Source: Sapria himalayana (taxonomy: Eukaryota > Streptophyta > Magnoliopsida > Malpighiales > Rafflesiaceae). Taken from it: a DNA stretch of 64,000 nt. The notes below the pieces were generated by a model, which was not told where the DNA came from, ran no database searches, and saw nothing but the letters and a program-made list of their open reading frames with translations. Where the stretch lies: positions 57,284 to 121,283 of the forward strand of contig JAREIK010002435.1 in NCBI GenBank assembly GCA_029783825.1, written 5' to 3'. Shown here in pieces: positions 13,201-25,100 of the stretch. The position numbers and the translations under genes were made by a program. Position 1 is the first letter of the stretch, and the number at the start of each line of letters is the position of its first letter.

Positions 13201-14153
13201 CAAGTTTTGCGTGGTATCTTCATTTTGATTAAATCATATTCTAGTTCTAGTTTCTCCACCTCTTCTTCCTCCTTCTTGATTTTTTAATCAAATGCCCAAA
13301 ATCTTTTCTATTCCATGTAGCTAGCTATTCTTTAAGCTGCGCAGCTTAGTTGTTAGAATCTAGATTAGTTTTCCTAAGACTGGCTCTTTCCACGAATCCC
13401 TCACTACTTTATCAAAATTTTTATGCTGCACCCACATATTCTGAAATTTAAAGCAACAAGCAATAATTTAATTTTTGTGCAAGGTTTGGAGTAGTGGGCT
13501 ATGGTCTAAATAGGTTCTATTCAAGTGTCTCAGCCCTGTGGCCCCATGTGAGAGAAGCCACTTAGCATTATACATCACCCTATCAAGCCTTGCCCATATT
13601 GATCCCCTCATTCGCTAGTTATTACACTAGGCATAAATCGATCTTATATAATCTACCTCTAGTAGATTAGTCCTGGCTATTATATCATTGAATTGAGTCA
13701 TGGCTAGCGAATCTGGGGGTCTGCCTCCTTTCTTTTCCCATGCACTTCTAATCACATCAAAATCTTTTCCAATGATCCATGGAGTATCTTTTAATGATAT
13801 GTCTTCCATTTCTTTCTATAATTCTAATCTATCTTTCTTAGTATTTTTGGCATAAACTACTGATATCATCTCTTCATTTTTTTTATCTACTTTTAAGTGA
13901 ACTACCTACTCCATGTCTTTTAAAATTTCAATGTTAAGTTTATTATTTCACATAATCCATATTTTACTATTTAAATTCACAAACTCATTATTAAATCCTA
14001 AGATTTTACTTTATTTACTGATTTGGTCCTTTTATAACACAGGTTCCGCGATTATGACTAAGGTGATTTTATGAATTTTTATTAATTTTTCAAATTGTTC
14101 ACAAAGGGGTTGTTTGCCACTCTCCTTATGTTCCAGTATAAGAAACTATTCAT
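10276..14153 (-). pseudogene. LINE D ORF2 (endonuclease, reverse transcriptase, zf-RVT, RNase H), broken
   Basis: ORF2 starts at the ATG at 14153 (MNSFLYWNIRR). The endonuclease is recognisable at 13809-13627, where GDFN reads KDFD, followed by EKKGGRPPD. The RT region shows SAVGPDGWNN (12929-12744), DLSKAFD (12520-12287) and CLAYANDLIIF (12247-12032); the family YADD box is YAND here, so one catalytic Asp is replaced by Asn. A zf-RVT remnant near 11215-11150 reads SRCECYLVVVETIDHLFSRG. RNase H ends with HIYKESNALVDDALAWLEL and KGLAILDRLGTPYLRI (10524-10276). At least six frame breaks exclude function. Confidence 0.87.
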
Positions 14154-15250
14154 TATACCTGAATTTTTTTTGAGCTCATGTTGCACAATTAGACTCATAT
14201 GTCTTAATAAAAGCATTTCTTCATATTTCTTGGCGGCTTCGATGCACTAGGAGTAAATTGTGAAAACTCATTATATCTTGGGAGCTACCCTAGTTGCATT
14301 TCCATTCATTTTAAAGCTTCAATAGCCTCATTTCGTGAGTTTATCTCAATCCTTCCCGTATAACTTTAAATCATCCCTTACTTTATTTGAGTCCCCCTCA
14401 TATGATTCATCCTTATCCGGAAGAGGACAGCTGAATATATCTGAGTCTTCTTCTAGAAAATCCAAAAGATCTTCATCAAGCCAGCAATAGTTCTTTTGAT
14501 GCTCTTTTAAAACCCTCCAAGATTTATTTCTCCTATCCCTCTTCTTTCTACATTTCACCTCCACCCATTCCCCTTTATTTTCCTTTACTGCCCATTCCTT
14601 TTCAATCACTAAACTATTCTTTTCCTCCTCCATTTTTATTATTGAATACCCCTGCCTTTACCTCCTCCTCCCTTCTCACCACTACCTCTTACTATAGTCC
14701 CACATTTAGACTCTCCCCTTTCTCTACCCTTGTCCCTCTTAGACTAACCCTCTAGGCCCCTTTATTATCCCTCCTAATCCATTTCTTTCCACCCTCCCTC
14801 CCTCTATCTTTCTACCCCTTCTCCCCTCTATGTTCACCTTGTCCTTTTATCCACTCTGCCATGTCATGCCATATCCTTCTACAAATAGAGTAGCAAGGTG
14901 GCATGTTCTCGAGCTGGATGGGATGCCAAAACCCATCGTTCTACCCTACATCATCATTACCTATCCATATCATTGATGGCAGCTATGTAAGTAAATTAAA
15001 TTCAATGCATACATGAACATTATTTGTTCGAGTGATGGTTGTAGTCACCTCATCAAGTAACATAGGTTTTCCCAAGCATGAGACAATAGCATGTAGAGAG
15101 TGCTTGTTATAGAGAAATAATGGAAGATTGGGGAAAGAGAACCAAACCGAGGCTATTGGGGCATCTTCGAGAGGACTGAAATTCTTCCTCCATTTTAATA
15201 TGGGCATAGGATATCCATTAAGATGTCTTTGCTATCTTAGCATAATTCCA
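14146..15250 (-). pseudogene. LINE D ORF1, 5'-truncated (DUF4283-like)
   Basis: The frame at 15207-14983 contains LKWRKNFSPLEDAPIASVWF and CLGKPMLLDE, the central DUF4283-like block. A second block at 14633-14346 is acidic and basic (WLDEDLLDFLEEDSDIFSC) and corresponds to WIEEDVLEFSDSE in copy G. The extreme C-terminus reads SNCAT-stop-AQKKFRYNE, equivalent to RAQAK in the other copies, and its stop codon overlaps the ORF2 ATG at 14146-14153. The N-terminus and 5' UTR are missing. Confidence 0.78.
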
Positions 15251-15977
15251 TGATAATCTTATTTTTCTGATTCTTCTTATACTTCTTATTTTTATTATTT
15301 TTCTCATTCTTTTTTTTATTCTTATTCTTCTAATTATTCTTTTATTTTTATTCTTTTTATTCTTCTTATTCTTCTATTCTTGTTATTCTCATTATTTTTA
15401 TTATTTTTATTATACTTATTATTCTACTTATTCATCTTACTATTTTTATTAATCTTATTATTCTTATTTTTCTTATTCTTCTTATTTTTTTTATTCTTCT
15501 TTTTATTCTTATTTTTCTTATTCTTCTTTTTTTATTCTTCATTTTTTTTTCTTATTCTTCTTATTCTTCTTATTCTTTTTATTCTTCTTATTCTTCTTAT
15601 TCTTTTTATTCTTCTTACACTTCTTATTCTTCTTATTCTTATATTTGTTCTTATTTTTTTTATTCATATTATTTTTTTTCTTCTTATTCTTTTAATACTT
15701 TCTATTCTTCTAATTTTTTTAATACTTCTTATTCTTATTATTCTTATTATTCTTGTTATTCTTCTTATTCTTCTTATTCTTCTAATTATTCTTATTCTTC
15801 TTTATCTTCTTATTATTTATATTCTTCTTATTCTTCTTATTCTTCTTATTCTTCTTATTCTTCTTATTCTTATTTTTTTATTCTTCTTATTCTTATTAAT
15901 CTTCTTATTCTTCTTATTTTTCTTATTCTTCTTATTCTTGTTATTCTTCTTAATTATATTATTCTTATTATTCTACT
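15251..15977. repeat. Degenerate TTCTTATTC microsatellite, tail of LINE E
   Basis: A 0.73 kb plus-strand T-rich tract from the truncation point of LINE D to the LINE E terminus. Long F/L/I-rich frames in it are composition artefacts. Confidence 0.9.
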
Positions 15978-16905
15978 TTTTTTGATAAATATTTGTTTTA
16001 TTATTATCACCCTCACTTTTGGCAGAGGAATACCATTGATACAAACTAAAAACTACCCTTATCCCTTTTATAGCCTTCTTCCAAAAATAAAATAAGATTA
16101 AACATAAAAGTGGACTTATCCTTTTTTAAAGAAGTATTTCTCTGAAATGGACTAATTTGTGAAGGTGTTCCAGCTTTTTACTTGTGCTTGCTGGTTGAGT
16201 CTGTTACGTATAGAATAGTTACTATCCATCTTGGCACTTATTTTAAGTGGTTTGTTCTGCTATGTTCATTTAAGTGTTTTGATGTGAGTGGGATGATTTG
16301 TTCATTTTGTTTCGCTCTCTTTCATGTCAGAGCTACTTTGATGTCTTGTTTAATATTCTGCTATGTTCTTTGGAGTCTTAAACACTACTTTTTCTTTTTC
16401 CAGCTTCAAGATCCTCAGTAATGATAGCATGGTATCTTCAATGTTGGCATTAGCTTTTAGCTTCTGCCATGTTGTTATGCTATTCATGGGAGATGAGAAA
16501 AAGCTTATATATTTGCTGTTTTCTTGAACTGTATTGTGTCTCTTTGTTAACTATTTGACTTTCTGAATCTGTGTGTTTGCTATCTATAAAAACCAAAAAC
16601 ATCCATCCATACTATACAATCCTAACTCACCTGATAGTTACCTTCCCTGTTCATCTGCAAAACCATCCAAGAATGCACTAAATATTTCTTTTTTTTACCT
16701 ATGATAGTTTTGGTATGCTGCAAACATATATTGTATTTTTTTAAATTTCAACTGGCCCTATACTTTTCAAAAATAGAATCCAGTGTAGGTAGCCTTATGA
16801 AAGAATTCTTTTTTTTCATATTTCCTACCTTAAATTGATAACAAAGAGGAAGCATAAAATTGTAAACTGCAAGCATGCTTTTCAGGTTCAAATTTCTTTG
16901 CTACT
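15978..16905 (-). other. LINE E 3' UTR
   Basis: About 0.93 kb of non-coding sequence ending in the family terminus; on the plus strand CACCCTCACTTTTGGCAGAG lies near 16007-16026. I see no gene in it. Confidence 0.72.
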
Positions 16906-19900
16906 CCCCTAACCACTTCTATAATTTGGAATGCCTATTTCATCTAGTTTGAGCAAGCCTTTAGGTTTCGTAGAGATGTTTATTTTTTCAAAATCATGAT
17001 TACCTTTTTTAACACTTTTTTTGCTAATTTATCTGCAACTAGTTTGGCCTCCCTTAAATCTATGTATTATTTTGCAATTTAATTCAGAAACCAAATGTAT
17101 GATATCTTCTATCTTATTTTCATATTTCCATAGATATTTGTATCCTTTAATTAGATTTACTAATGTTAAGGAGTCCATTGGGACTTGAATTTTTTATATT
17201 GTTGCTTTTACATAGTTGTAAACCTATTAAAAGAGCTCAAATTTCTGACTCAAATGGGGTATTCGCTTTGATTATTCTAGTGAAAGCAAATAGGACCTTT
17301 CCTTCGGAGTCCCTTAATAGCCCTCCTCCACCTGATACTCCCATATCTCTTTTTAAACTACCATTTGTATTAAGTGCCATGTAGCCTTTTGGAGGTTTAT
17401 TCCAACATATCCTACTAAAATTTGTCAGCTTGTCATTTTTATAACTTAGTTTCCATGTGTCTATGTACTCTTTATTTTCATAATGTTTAATATTTTTTAG
17501 TGGATAGGTTTCTGAAATTTTTTTTAATTCTGTTTTGATTTCTCTTACTATATCATTAATTTTCATCTCTATACCTTTATATCTACTCTTGTTTCTGGCT
17601 TTCCATATATTCCAAATAATTAGTGGAGGTATATTCTTCCTAAGCTAGGTATGAGCAGAATTATTGTAAGGCTTTAATTCCCAGCATTGTAGTCTATTTT
17701 TGAGGAATTTCCTACTATATTTGATCCCCATTTCATTACCTAGATTTTCCCATATCCTTGTTGCTATGTTTCCTTGGGAGAATAAAAATTTTAATGTTTC
17801 TATATTTTCTCTATAACATTCACATCTAGATACTAATTTTATGCCTTTTCTTTGAATAATATGGTCCAATGGAATTATGTTATACAAAACTTTCCATAGG
17901 AATAAACATGTTTTAGGTGTGTTATTGTTGTCCCAGCACCATTTAAATATCTCTTGATGTGGGTTTTTCTTTCTAATTAAATTTTTGATAGATTTTAAAG
18001 TGAATGAGCCTTCTTTGGTTAATTTCCATTTCCATCCATGTTTTGTTAAAATTATATTTTTATCAAAGATATCTCTTTATTTTATTGTTTGTTTCCATAT
18101 CCGTGAGCTATTTTTAATTCTTTTGTCCTTGTTAGTATCATTGTTTATAAAATATTTTGCTCTCATATATTTGGACCATAAACTTTCATTTTCTTTCACA
18201 CCCCACCATCTCTTACAAGCCCATGCCTCTGCTATTTCTATCAAGCTAGAAAATCCTAGGCCAGCTTCCTCTTTTGGGTAACAAAGAAACTCCCATATAA
18301 CCCAATGAAATTTGTGTTTTTTATCTTTTTTCCTCAAAAGGAAATTAGCAAATTCTTTTTTCATTTTTTAATTATGTTTTTAGGTGGCATCATTATCATA
18401 ATTTTATGAATTACCATGCTTTGAAGAACATGATTAATTAGTGTGATTTTTCCACTCATATTTAGCATATCTGTTTTCCATACGGTGATTTTCTATCTAA
18501 TCTTTACTAACATGAAATCAAAAAATTTTATGAGTGTTCATCCCTCATATAAAGAGAAACACAGGTGGATGATTGCTCCTGTTACTTGGGAAAAAACAAG
18601 TAGCATTTTTCAGTCTGAAAGCTAGGTTGAAGGGGGCTTTTTAGGAATCCATGAAGTGACATTTATTTCTATTTAGTATTAGACTCATTTCTTCTTCTAT
18701 GTTTTGGAAAAGTTTCATTAAATTTGATATAGATTTTTTATTTCCATTAGTAAAAATAATTATATCATATGCATATGCTAGACAATCTACCTGCGGTGAA
18801 TCTTTAAAATGTTTAAATGAGTGGATAGCTCCTTTTCTGGTTTTATGTTTTAAATTAATCAAAAATTATTCCAATAAATATTAAAAAGAGGATACAAAGG
18901 GTCTCCTTGTCTTAGTCACCGAGTGGGTTTAAAGGCTTCTCCTATTTCTCTGTTAATGATAATTTTAAACCATGTACTTAAAATACATCTAAAAATTAAG
19001 TCGATCCAACCTTCTACAAATCCCATTTTCCTCATTACATAACATAATAATTTCCAGCCTACTCTATCGAAAGCTTTCCACAAATCTAATTTAAAAACTA
19101 CATTATGTCTCCTAGTTTTAGTATGATTTCTCTCATTATCTTTTTCGCTAAGCAGATATTATCCGTGATAAGCCTATCATTTATGAATCCTGTTTGCTCC
19201 TTTGAAATAATCTTTGGAAGAATAAGGCTTAGTCTATTTTGCATTAGTTTGGCTAGGATTTTATATATGGAGTTAAATAGACTAATTGGGTGAAAATCTT
19301 CACCATTTTGAGGGGTTTCGTTTTTTGGAAATACAACTATATGAGTTAGAGCCATTTTTTATTTAATTCACCTCCACAAAAAAACCACTTTATGGCTTGG
19401 ATAAGGTCTATTTTTATTATGTCCTAGTAGGCTTGAAAAAACATATTGTTCCAGCCATCAGGACATGCAGCACTGTTTTTATCTAAACTAAATACAATAT
19501 TTTTAATTACTATTTCATATGGAAATTCCATTAAGTTTTTGTTATCTTCTTCATTAACATTTTTATTTATGCTTTGTAAGAGATTAAACCTTGTCTGTTC
19601 ATTGTTTTTGCATAATAATGCTTTGAGTGTTCCTTCTAAGATTTCGTTTATGTCTTTCTTATTTTCTACACATAATCCTTCATTTTTTCGTAATTCCTAT
19701 TATCTTGTGTTTTTGATTTTTTATTTTAGTGATTTGATAAAAAAATTTTGTATTTAAATCCCCCTCTTTTAAACATTTTATTTTTGATCTTTGTTTCCAG
19801 AAAACTTTCTCCATGTGTAATTTTAATTTGAGTTCATCTTGAGCTTTATGAAGGGCATTAAGACTGCTTGTGTTATTAATTTTTTCATGTTCTTTTTCTA

Positions 19901-20782
19901 GTTCATCGATATTTTGTTCCATTTCTAAAATAGTTTTGTTAATATTTCTAAACTTTTCTTTGTTCCAATCTAATAAGCATGTTCTTAATTTAAATAGTTT
20001 ACCTAAAAAGGTCTGGGCAGAATTACCTAAAATATGCAACTTCCAAGAATTATTAACCATGTCCAGGAAGTCCTCATGTAAGCACCACATATTTTGAAAA
20101 TTAAATGAAGTTCAACTCACTTCTTTTTTTTAGGGAGTAATAAGCATTAGCTTATGATCTAAGCATGTCATGTTTAAGTGTTTTATGCCTATATTTCTAA
20201 AAGTGTCTAGCAATCTCCAGTCTTGACAAATGGCATCTTTCTTTTTATGGTTGTTTGACCATGTATATTTTGATCCTAGAAAATCTGCCTCTATTAGATT
20301 AGTTTTATTTATTACCCTATTAATTTGCTCACTCACTTTTGCACTTATTGGTCTGCCTCCTTTTTTTTCCGATGAGTTTTTTATAGTGTTAAAGTGTCCT
20401 CTAATTATCCATGATAAATTCTTATTAGCTATATCCTTCATGATATACCATAAACTTTATCTTTTATTTGTAGAATTATTAGCATAAAATATAAAAATAA
20501 TGCCTTCTGTGTTTTTACATAAACTGAGGTTAATAATTTGTTCATCTTCTTTTATTTTGGTTATATCCAAGTTATTCCACATTACCCAAATCCTATTATT
20601 TTTATTGGAGGTAGCATTTTTATATCTTAACTTATTTTTGAATCTTTTTAACTAGTATATTCTCACCATTGGCTCAGCTATCATTAGTAATGAAATTTTA
20701 TGTATTTTAACCATTTTAATTAATCTATTTAGTGAAGAGGGGTTGTTATACCCTGAACGTTCTAGAATAATTATTTATGCAT
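16906..20782 (-). pseudogene. LINE E ORF2, broken
   Basis: The ATG is at 20782 (MHK then stop). The endonuclease at 20441-20130 has GHFN for GDFN, EKKGGRPIS and TWSNN. A linker helix follows (20090-19680, MWCLHEDFLDMVNNSW). RT parts are at 19355-19098 (ISLFNSIYKILAKLMQNRL) and 18862-18641, where the active-site box reads CLAYAYDIIIF, so YADD has become YAYD. A post-RT block (18364-18077) has KEEAGLGFSSL and WACKRWW. The zf-RVT remnant (17887-17645) reads SRCECYRENIETLKFLFSQG. RNase H shows LNTNGSLKRDMGVSGGGG (17566-17237; TDGS is TNGS) and REAKLVADKLAKKV near 17050. This is a non-functional relic. Confidence 0.87.
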
Positions 20783-22074
20783 TATTAAAAGATTTTGATT
20801 GTGCTTTCATTTTATTTTTTAGTTCGTTAGTTTTTGTTCAATGTTTATGTGTATTTCTTGTTTTCTTTATGCGAGCGAGATGAGTTTTAACTAAATTCCA
20901 AATTTTATCAATTTTTTCCATTTGAATGTTTATGATTTTTAAACTTTCTAATTCTTTGTATTTATTTTCTATTTCCATTCTTCTTTTCTCAATATCTATA
21001 TCATCTATAGAATTCACCTTGTAATTTTCTGTTTTAGTTTGCATAGTGTTACAACTTTTAATTGATTCAGAATCTGAATGAAATTCTGAACCAGTGAACC
21101 AACCTTCTGTGTTTGGTTTCTATTTATGTTTATTTTATGAATTCTAGTTTAGATTATCAGCTCCTCTATTTTGCACATCATGATTCTTATTTTGTCCTGT
21201 TCTTTATATTTCCATCTTGAATAAAGAGATTTTTGAAGGTTTATGTTACATTTTTTGGGGATTTTATTATAGGTATAGGGTGTACATCATCTTCATTAAT
21301 TAGACACATCCTATATAATCTCTTATTTTCTAACCCAAATTTTATGATTTTGTTCTTGAATTTATAATGCAATTCTCTGTTTTATGTGCTCTTTTTTTTT
21401 CATTGAGTGCAATATCTAGGCAATGCTTCAGGAGTTACATTGAGTGCAATGAAATTCATTCTGCCCAATCCATATCCTTTGCGGGATGAGGTATTGGATA
21501 TTAACCTCTATACAGACTCATGCAACACTTGGTCTGGAGAAGTTGGCTGTAGCACCATCTATCAATATTGGTTTGCCAATAAGATTAGAGATGGAGTAGA
21601 GTGAGGATTTACCGAAAAAAACGCATAGGAAGTGAGGGTAGAAAAAACCATACCAGAGTAAGTGGATTTTCTTCATTCGTATTAAAATTGGCCGACAATT
21701 TGAATGTCCTCATAGAATAACCTCTGACATTCCAGTTATCCTTTAACCATAGTCGAAGAAAATCTTCCTCTGTGAAGAGCTGCACCAGGACATGCTATTT
21801 GTATATCGAGCCCACTTTTATCAAGCCTTTGAGCTTGAGCTAGGATAAGAATTCCTTCATAGCATCAATGGGAGGGAGGTTGTGAGAAAATTTTCTGATA
21901 ATGAATAATTTGTGAGCTTCTCATAGACCCTCAATATCTTCGGAAGAAAAATATATTACAGGTTCTCCATTTTTTTTTCTGTTGGATGTTTATTCGGGGT
22001 CTCGGATGTACAATGAATGTTAGAAAAAGATTTCTTATGGGCAAGATAATCCATTTCATCTATTTTGAGCTTGA
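20775..22074 (-). pseudogene. LINE E ORF1 (DUF4283-like), broken
   Basis: The ATG at 22074 begins MDYLAHKKSF, the conserved start of this family. A run of nine A residues near 21970 shifts the frame, after which VIYFSSEDIEGL, AMKEFLS and RLWLKDNWNVRGYSMRTFKL continue the DUF4283-like domain. A further block at 21044-20838 is charged and coiled-coil-like. The C-terminus reads AQSKSFNNA and its stop overlaps the ORF2 ATG at 20775-20782. Confidence 0.77.
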
Positions 22075-22160
22075 ATTCACCCCTTTCTTCACCACAATGG
22101 AGATTTCTCTCTCTAGATTTCGACTTTTCTCTCTTTAGAGTTGAAAGCTCTTCTTTCTCT

Positions 22161-25100
22161 TATTATTTATCTTATTGTTGTTAATATTTTTATTATTCTA
22201 CTTATTCTTATTATTCTACTATTCTTCTTATTCTTATTATTCATCTAATTGTTCTTATTTTTCTTATTATTCGTATTCTTATTATTCATCTTAATCTTCT
22301 TATTTAAATTAAATTCTTCTTATTTTTCTAATTTTTCTATTTTTTCTAATTCTTCTAATTCTTCTTATTTTTCTTTTTATTCTTATTTGTGTCTTAATAT
22401 TCTTATTATTATTGTTATTATTATTATTATTATTATTATTCGTAATCTTTTATTATTCTTTTTATTTGTATTCTTATTATTCTTCTTATTGTACTTTTCT
22501 TCTTATTTTTCTTATTCTTCTTATTTTTCATATTCTTATTTAATTATTATTCTTCTAATTCTTCTTATTTTAATATACTTCTTATTCTTTTTTTCTTCTT
22601 ATTCTTCTTATTCTTATTTTCATCTTATTCTTATTTTATACTTATTCTTTTTATTGTATTTTTCTTGTTAATCTTCTAATTCTTTTTATTATTCTTAATC
22701 ATCTTAATCATATTATTTTTCTTATTCTTCTTAGTGTACATATTCTTCTTATGCATGTTATTCTTGTTATTCTTTTTATTCTTCATATTCTCCTTATTCT
22801 ACTTGTTCTTCTTATTCTTATTATGCTGCTTATTCTTTTATTTCTACTAATTTTTATTATTCTTCTGATTTTTCTTATTCTTCATATTCTTCTTATTCTT
22901 ATTATTCTTCTTATTGTTCTTATTCATGCTTATTCTTCTTTGTATTCTTATTATTTTTATTGTTGTTTTTATTCTTATTCTTCTTTGTATTCGTTTTCTA
23001 CTTATTCTTCTTATTCTTTTTATTCATCTTAAACTTCCATGTTTTATATTCATATTTTTCTTATTATTTTTATTCTTATTATATTTATTATTCTTTTAAT
23101 TCTTCCTATTGTTATCATTCATCCAATTGTTCTAATTCTTTTTATTCTGCTGATTATACTTATTCTTCTTTTCTTATTTTTTTTCTTATTCTACTTTTCT
23201 TCTTATTTTTCTATTACTTCTTATACTCTTATTTTACTTATTCTTCTTATTCTTTATTTTTTCTTATTATTTATATTATTCATATTCTTATTATACTTCT
23301 TATTCATAAAATTCAACTTATTCTCCTTATTCTTTTTCATCTTCTTATTCTTATTATTATTTTTATTATTCTTATTTTGAATATTCTTTTTATTATTATT
23401 TTTATTAGTATTCTTTTTAATGTTTTATTCTTCTTATTAATGTTATTCTCATTATTCTTTTTTTCTTATTATTCTTCATATTCTTCTTTTTCTTATTATT
23501 TTTTTTATTTTTATATTTCTTTAATTCTTCTAATTATTCTTATTCTTAATCTTATTATTATTATCATTATTATTATTATATTATTATTATTATTATTATT
23601 ATTCTTCTTCTTATTCTTATTATTCTTTTTATTCTTCTTATACTTCTTATTCTTCTTAGTATTATTTTTATTCATATTCTTTTTATTCATCTTATACTTC
23701 TTATTCTTATTATTCTACTTATTCAACTTTATCTACTTTATACCCTCATTCTTCTATTTCTTCTTATTCTTTTTTCTTTTATTCTTTTTATTCTTTTTAT
23801 TCTTTTTATTCTTTTTATTCTTACTATTCTTTTTATTCTTCTAGTTCTTCTAATTTATCCTTTTCTTTTTATTCTTCTTATTCTTCTTTTTCTTCTTATT
23901 CTTTTTATTCATCTGATTATTCTTATAGTTCTTAATCTTCTTATTCATGTTTTTATTGTTATTTTTCTTATCTTCTAATTTTTTTTATTCTTCTTATTTT
24001 TCTTATTCTTCTTATTATTCTTATTCTTCTTATTCTTCTTATTCTTTTTATTCTTTTTATTATTCTCCTTATTGTTCTTATTCATCTTATTCATGTTATT
24101 CTTCTTATTCTTCTTATTTTTCTTATCTTTCTTATTTTTCTTATTCTTATTATTTTTCTTATTCTTCTTAAAATTCTTATTGTATATATTTTTATTATTC
24201 TTCTTATTCTTTATATTTTTCTTATTCTTCTTATTCATTTTTTTGTTTATATTAGTATAAAGTATTATTCTTCTTTTTTTTCTTATTCTTCTTATTTTTG
24301 TTATTCTTTTTATTTTTATTGTTCATCTTATTTTTGTAATTATTCTTTTTATTCTTTTTTTTTCTTATTCTTTTTTTTTATTTATATTCTTCTTATTCTT
24401 CATATTCTTCTTATTCTTCTTATTCTTCTTATTTTTCTTATTTTTCTTATTCTTATTATTCTTCTTATTTTTTTTATTCTTCTTATTCATCATATTCTTC
24501 TTATTTTTATGAATCTTATTATTATTGATATTCTACTTATTATTTTTTATTTTTCTTATTCTTATTAATCTTCTTTTTCTTCTTATTCATCATATTCTTC
24601 TTATTCTTCATATTCTTCTAATTCTTCTTATTTTTTTTCTCCTTTTTCATCTTTTTCTTCTTATTCTTCATATTCTTTTTATTCTCCTTATTCTTTTTAT
24701 TCTTATTTTTTTTTATTCTTTTTATTTTTATGTATTCTTCTATTTCTTCTTATTCTTCTTATTCTTCTTATTCTACTAATTTACCTTATTTTTTTTATTC
24801 TTCTTATTCTTTTTAAACTTCTTATTCTTCTTTATCTTTTTATTCTTCATATTCTTTCTATTCTTTTTATTCTTCATATTCTTTCTATTCTTTTTATTCT
24901 TCCTATTCTTCTTATTCTTCTTACTTTGTTTTTTTTATTATTTCTTATTCTTCTAATACTTTTATTATTATTATCTTCTTATTCTTCTTATTTTTATTAT
25001 TCTTGATTTCTTCTTATTCTTTATATTCTTCTTATACTTCTTATTCTTAAAATTCTACTTATTCTTCTTATTCTTTTTCATCTTCTTATTCTTCTTATTA

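Larger units (their letters stand above)
8992..15250 (-). mobile_element. LINE-1 copy D, nearly full length, truncated in ORF1
   Basis: A 6.26 kb minus-strand copy. From right to left: part of ORF1 from the middle of the DUF4283-like domain, then all ORF2 domains (endonuclease, RT, zf-RVT, RNase H), then a 1.28 kb 3' UTR ending with the family terminus at about 8992-9090. The 5' end is lost: homology starts at the HRLWLRG-equivalent of ORF1 near 15250, next to the tail of LINE E. Many frameshifts and stops are present. Confidence 0.88.
15978..22160 (-). mobile_element. LINE-1 copy E, full length but decayed
   Basis: A 6.18 kb minus-strand copy with 5' UTR (about 22075-22160, containing AGAGAGAAATCTCC), ORF1, ORF2 and 3' UTR. 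Both ends abut microsatellite tracts. The 5' leader resembles those of copies G and H, supporting a complete 5' end. Frames are broken many times. Confidence 0.88.

Noticed and set aside
22960..23844. Long open frame (294 codons) rich in F, L, I, Y and S that looks like a multi-span membrane protein
   Set aside because: It lies wholly inside TTCTTATTC-type microsatellite. The same sequence is open in several frames, has no start context or domain, and its residues follow directly from the repeat words. The same holds for all similar frames at 2173-3392, 5070-8620, 15380-15985, 22249-28765 and 36639-39875.
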